From an uncultured Flavobacteriales bacterium (lineage in GTDB: Bacteria; Bacteroidota; Bacteroidia; CAIKAF01), in contig CAIKAF010000006.1 in assembly GCA_903825395.1 (NCBI GenBank), positions 1 to 64,000 of the forward strand: DNA of 64,000 nucleotides. Direction: 5' to 3'. The position numbers and the translations under genes are program-made. Below, one piece after another: positions 62,416 through 64,000 of the stretch; the stretch's first letter is position 1, and each line of letters begins with the position of its first letter. The notes under the pieces are model-generated. The model worked only from the letters and a program-made list of their open reading frames with translations. It was not told where the DNA came from and did not search any database.

Positions 62416-62989
62416 GGGTTGGAACGGCGGCAGAATTACGATCTCCGTTTTTTTGGGGGGCATTCTTGGGAAAGGGCCCCTTTAGGGTTTGAAAAAGAGC
62501 AATACGTTTGCATCCGAACCAAAAAATGGCTGGATGTCATTGAAAAGGAAACCAATAAATTGAGAGCACTTCGAGATTGAATTGGATTGGGCTTTCCAAA
62601 ATCTCTTTTTACTCTCTGGTGTAAAGGGCTGATATGCCGCACCAACCCAGTCTCATACCCGAAATTCCCGCCTATCTTTTTATCAAAGTTGCCTTTGAAA
62701 AAAGAAGGCATTTCTGAGACTCCCCAGATGAGTTAAGCTTCGCCATTTGGCGAATCTAGAACTCAAAACAAACTTCACGTCATAAACTAACCCGAAGTGT
62801 TCCTCGCCACCCCAATACGTGACGAAGCAAAAAAGAACGTTTCACCAGTGAACTACAAAGATACCCAAGTTCTTACCTAGTTTCAAGGGCAAAATTGATT
62901 TTTTTTTGAAAATTCTGTCGAATGGATTATTTCAAACCCATTGTCAAGAACAATACGTTTGACCAGTAATCATCAATTGATTATTGGTT
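62416..62989. other. Gene-free region with flanking short direct repeats and a possible coding remnant
   Basis: 574 bp without a convincing gene. GAGCAATACGTTTG (62497-62510) and GAACAATACGTTTG (62948-62961) are near-identical and lie about 450 bp apart. The plus frame through 62476-62574 reads like a protein end (EKEQYVCIRTKKWLDVIEKE...), with no start or upstream domain. A small hairpin TTCGCCA/TGGCGAA lies near 62738-62753. It may be a decayed gene or insertion. Confidence 0.4.
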
Positions 62990-63493
62990 TTATTTTGACT
63001 CAAACATAATTGGGGATCGCCAAGTCCTATAAAGAGTAAGGACTGGAAATATAAACCAACAGGCATTTGCAAGGAGTACCCGGCCGATTTCAGGTGAGGC
63101 GTGGGGTCCAGTAAATTCTTCAAAGAGGATGATAGTAACATTCGTTATTAGCATGGACGCCCAAACGATGGCTCCGAAGCGAATCCAATTTTTACCTTTC
63201 CAGAATGCATATAGAGCAAAGCCATAAAACGGTCCAAAGAAAAGAACGTCTATCCAAATAGTGGCTTGCCACCAAGGTGGTCTGGCGATTAATAAAGGGT
63301 CAAAATTAAAACCGTACCAATGAATTAAATCAACCATAAAAGGTGGAGGCCAGAGGGGGTACCCTGAAACTCCAGGTTCTTTTACGGTTAATTGTTCTAG
63401 GTCGATCATGTAAACGACCACAAGGAAATTAACCAAATAAAAAACCCACAGAATAAAATCGAGCGGGCGCTGGTGTAAAGGTTTCAAAGCCAA
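62990..63493 (-). CDS. EXPERA (TMEM97/emopamil-binding protein)-like membrane protein
   Basis: 167 residues, four hydrophobic segments. The order of motifs follows the TMEM97/sigma-2 receptor family: an N-terminal helix (LDFILWVFYLVNFLVVVYMIDLEQL), WYGFNFDPLLIARPPWW, FFGPFYGFALYAFWKGKNWIRFGAIVW, an Glu-containing helix (TIILFEEF), and LTLYRTWRSP near the C-terminus. In eukaryotes this fold (EXPERA) binds sterols or isomerises them; the bacterial role is unknown. It lies 4 bp from the upstream zinc-ribbon gene, so the two probably share a transcript. Confidence 0.75.
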   Translation of the reverse strand: MALKPLHQRPLDFILWVFYLVNFLVVVYMIDLEQLTVKEPGVSGYPLWPPPFMVDLIHWYGFNFDPLLIARPPWWQATIWIDVLFFGPFYGFALYAFWKGKNWIRFGAIVWASMLITNVTIILFEEFTGPHASPEIGRVLLANACWFIFPVLTLYRTWRSPIMFESK

Positions 63494-63497
63494 TTAA

Positions 63498-64000
63498 TTA
63501 AGCCAGTCTTTCATTCTCCTCAGAAGCAAGTTCTGTGTCAACCAATATCCGACCACAGTGTTCGCATTGATTGATTCGTTTGCGTAGGGCAATATCGAGA
63601 ATGCGTTGAGGAGGGAGCGTATTGAAACAGCCACCGCAAGAATCTCGATCGATGTGAACTACGGCCAATCCATTTACTGCATTTCCACGAATACGCTTAT
63701 ATGCATTTAAATACCGTTCTTCGATTTGAGCTTCAAACGCCTGAGATTTTTGCAACAAGGCTTCTTCATCTTTTTGAGTTTCGGCTACAATTGCATCGAG
63801 TTCTTCTCGTTTCAGGTCTAAATTTGCTTGACGCTCGGCGCGTTTTTCTTCGAAAGAGGCTAATTCTTCTTTTAGTCCTTCGATGCGTGCATTGAATTCT
63901 CTGATGCGTTTCTCTGCAAGTTGAATCTCGAGCGATTGATATTCAATTTCTTTTGACAGAGAATCAAATTCACGGTTATTACGAACATTTCCTTGTTGCT
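63498..64000 (-). CDS. Coiled-coil C4 zinc-ribbon protein (partial, 5' end outside window)
   Basis: The reading frame stays open to the window edge, so the start is missing; 167 codons are visible. A long coiled coil (NVRNNREFDSLSKEIE ... GLKEELASFEEKRAERQANL) is followed by a C4 zinc ribbon (CGGC about 50 residues and CEHC about 24 residues from the end). This is the PF02591-type zinc-ribbon family found in many bacteria, proposed to bind nucleic acids. It is co-directional with the EXPERA-like gene 4 bp downstream. Confidence 0.85.
   Translation of the reverse strand, partial: QQGNVRNNREFDSLSKEIEYQSLEIQLAEKRIREFNARIEGLKEELASFEEKRAERQANLDLKREELDAIVAETQKDEEALLQKSQAFEAQIEERYLNAYKRIRGNAVNGLAVVHIDRDSCGGCFNTLPPQRILDIALRKRINQCEHCGRILVDTELASEENERLA

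Noticed and set aside
62436-62711. 91-residue ORF on the minus strand
   Set aside because: No recognisable domain and no start context; it is antisense to the more protein-like plus-strand remnant.

Overview
The window looks like chromosomal DNA of a Bacteroidota bacterium, most like a Flavobacteriales-type member. The reasons are: a type IX secretion locus with porV, porU, a porP/sprF family gene and gldJ; T9SS type A and type B C-terminal sorting domains on several secreted proteins; SprB-type adhesin repeats; promoters of the Bacteroidota form TTG-N19-TAnnTTTG; and a dcw cluster in the Bacteroidota order without murF or ddl. No plasmid, phage, transposase or CRISPR gene was seen. I cannot name the species.

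Layout. 1-8.1 kb: T9SS genes porV and porU (minus strand) diverging from porP/sprF and gldJ (plus). 8.1-12.5 kb: a DUF983 zinc-ribbon membrane protein, a Cu+ P-type ATPase, tRNA-His, an rRNA-methyltransferase-like gene and a hotdog thioesterase. 12.7-27.9 kb: a compact minus-strand dcw operon, mraZ-rsmH-ftsL-ftsI-murE-mraY-murD-ftsW-murG-murC-ftsQ-ftsA-ftsZ, with four phased TGGGN MraZ boxes upstream. 28.5-34.9 kb: one fully reducing type I PKS module (KS-AT-DH-ER-KR-ACP). 35.3-38.6 kb: a small zinc-ribbon membrane protein, a 150-bp tandem repeat, pgk and glyA. 38.9-43.9 kb: a small unknown gene, a sulfatase with an apparently exported formylglycine-generating-enzyme-like lipoprotein, an acyl-CoA dehydrogenase and anmK. 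44.1-47.8 kb: two T9SS type A proteins, one a GH13 alpha-amylase. 48-57 kb: two GT2 glycosyltransferases and two giant tandem SprB-repeat, type B-sorted surface proteins. 57.4-64 kb: Hsp20, HU, fmt, a RidA/aldehyde dehydrogenase pair (likely 2-aminomuconate branch of tryptophan catabolism), a small lipoprotein, a TMEM97/EXPERA-like membrane protein and a partial coiled-coil zinc-ribbon protein.

How the parts connect. The T9SS genes at the left edge encode parts of the machine that would export the CTD-bearing proteins further right (amylase, its partner, and the two adhesins). The dcw operon makes peptidoglycan precursors and the divisome, and anmK recycles anhydro-MurNAc.

The most unusual content is intergenic. 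Ten copies of a ~143-bp imperfect palindrome (141-147 bp; one cut by the window edge) are scattered between genes. Their ends (GGCTTTC near one end, CAATCC near the other) and apex (GGCTCC..A.GTCGCCT) are conserved. The two arms between them differ almost completely from copy to copy, yet remain complementary within each copy. Two copies, differing at only two positions by eye, flank the amylase cassette as direct repeats. I regard this family as the best candidate for an undescribed element.
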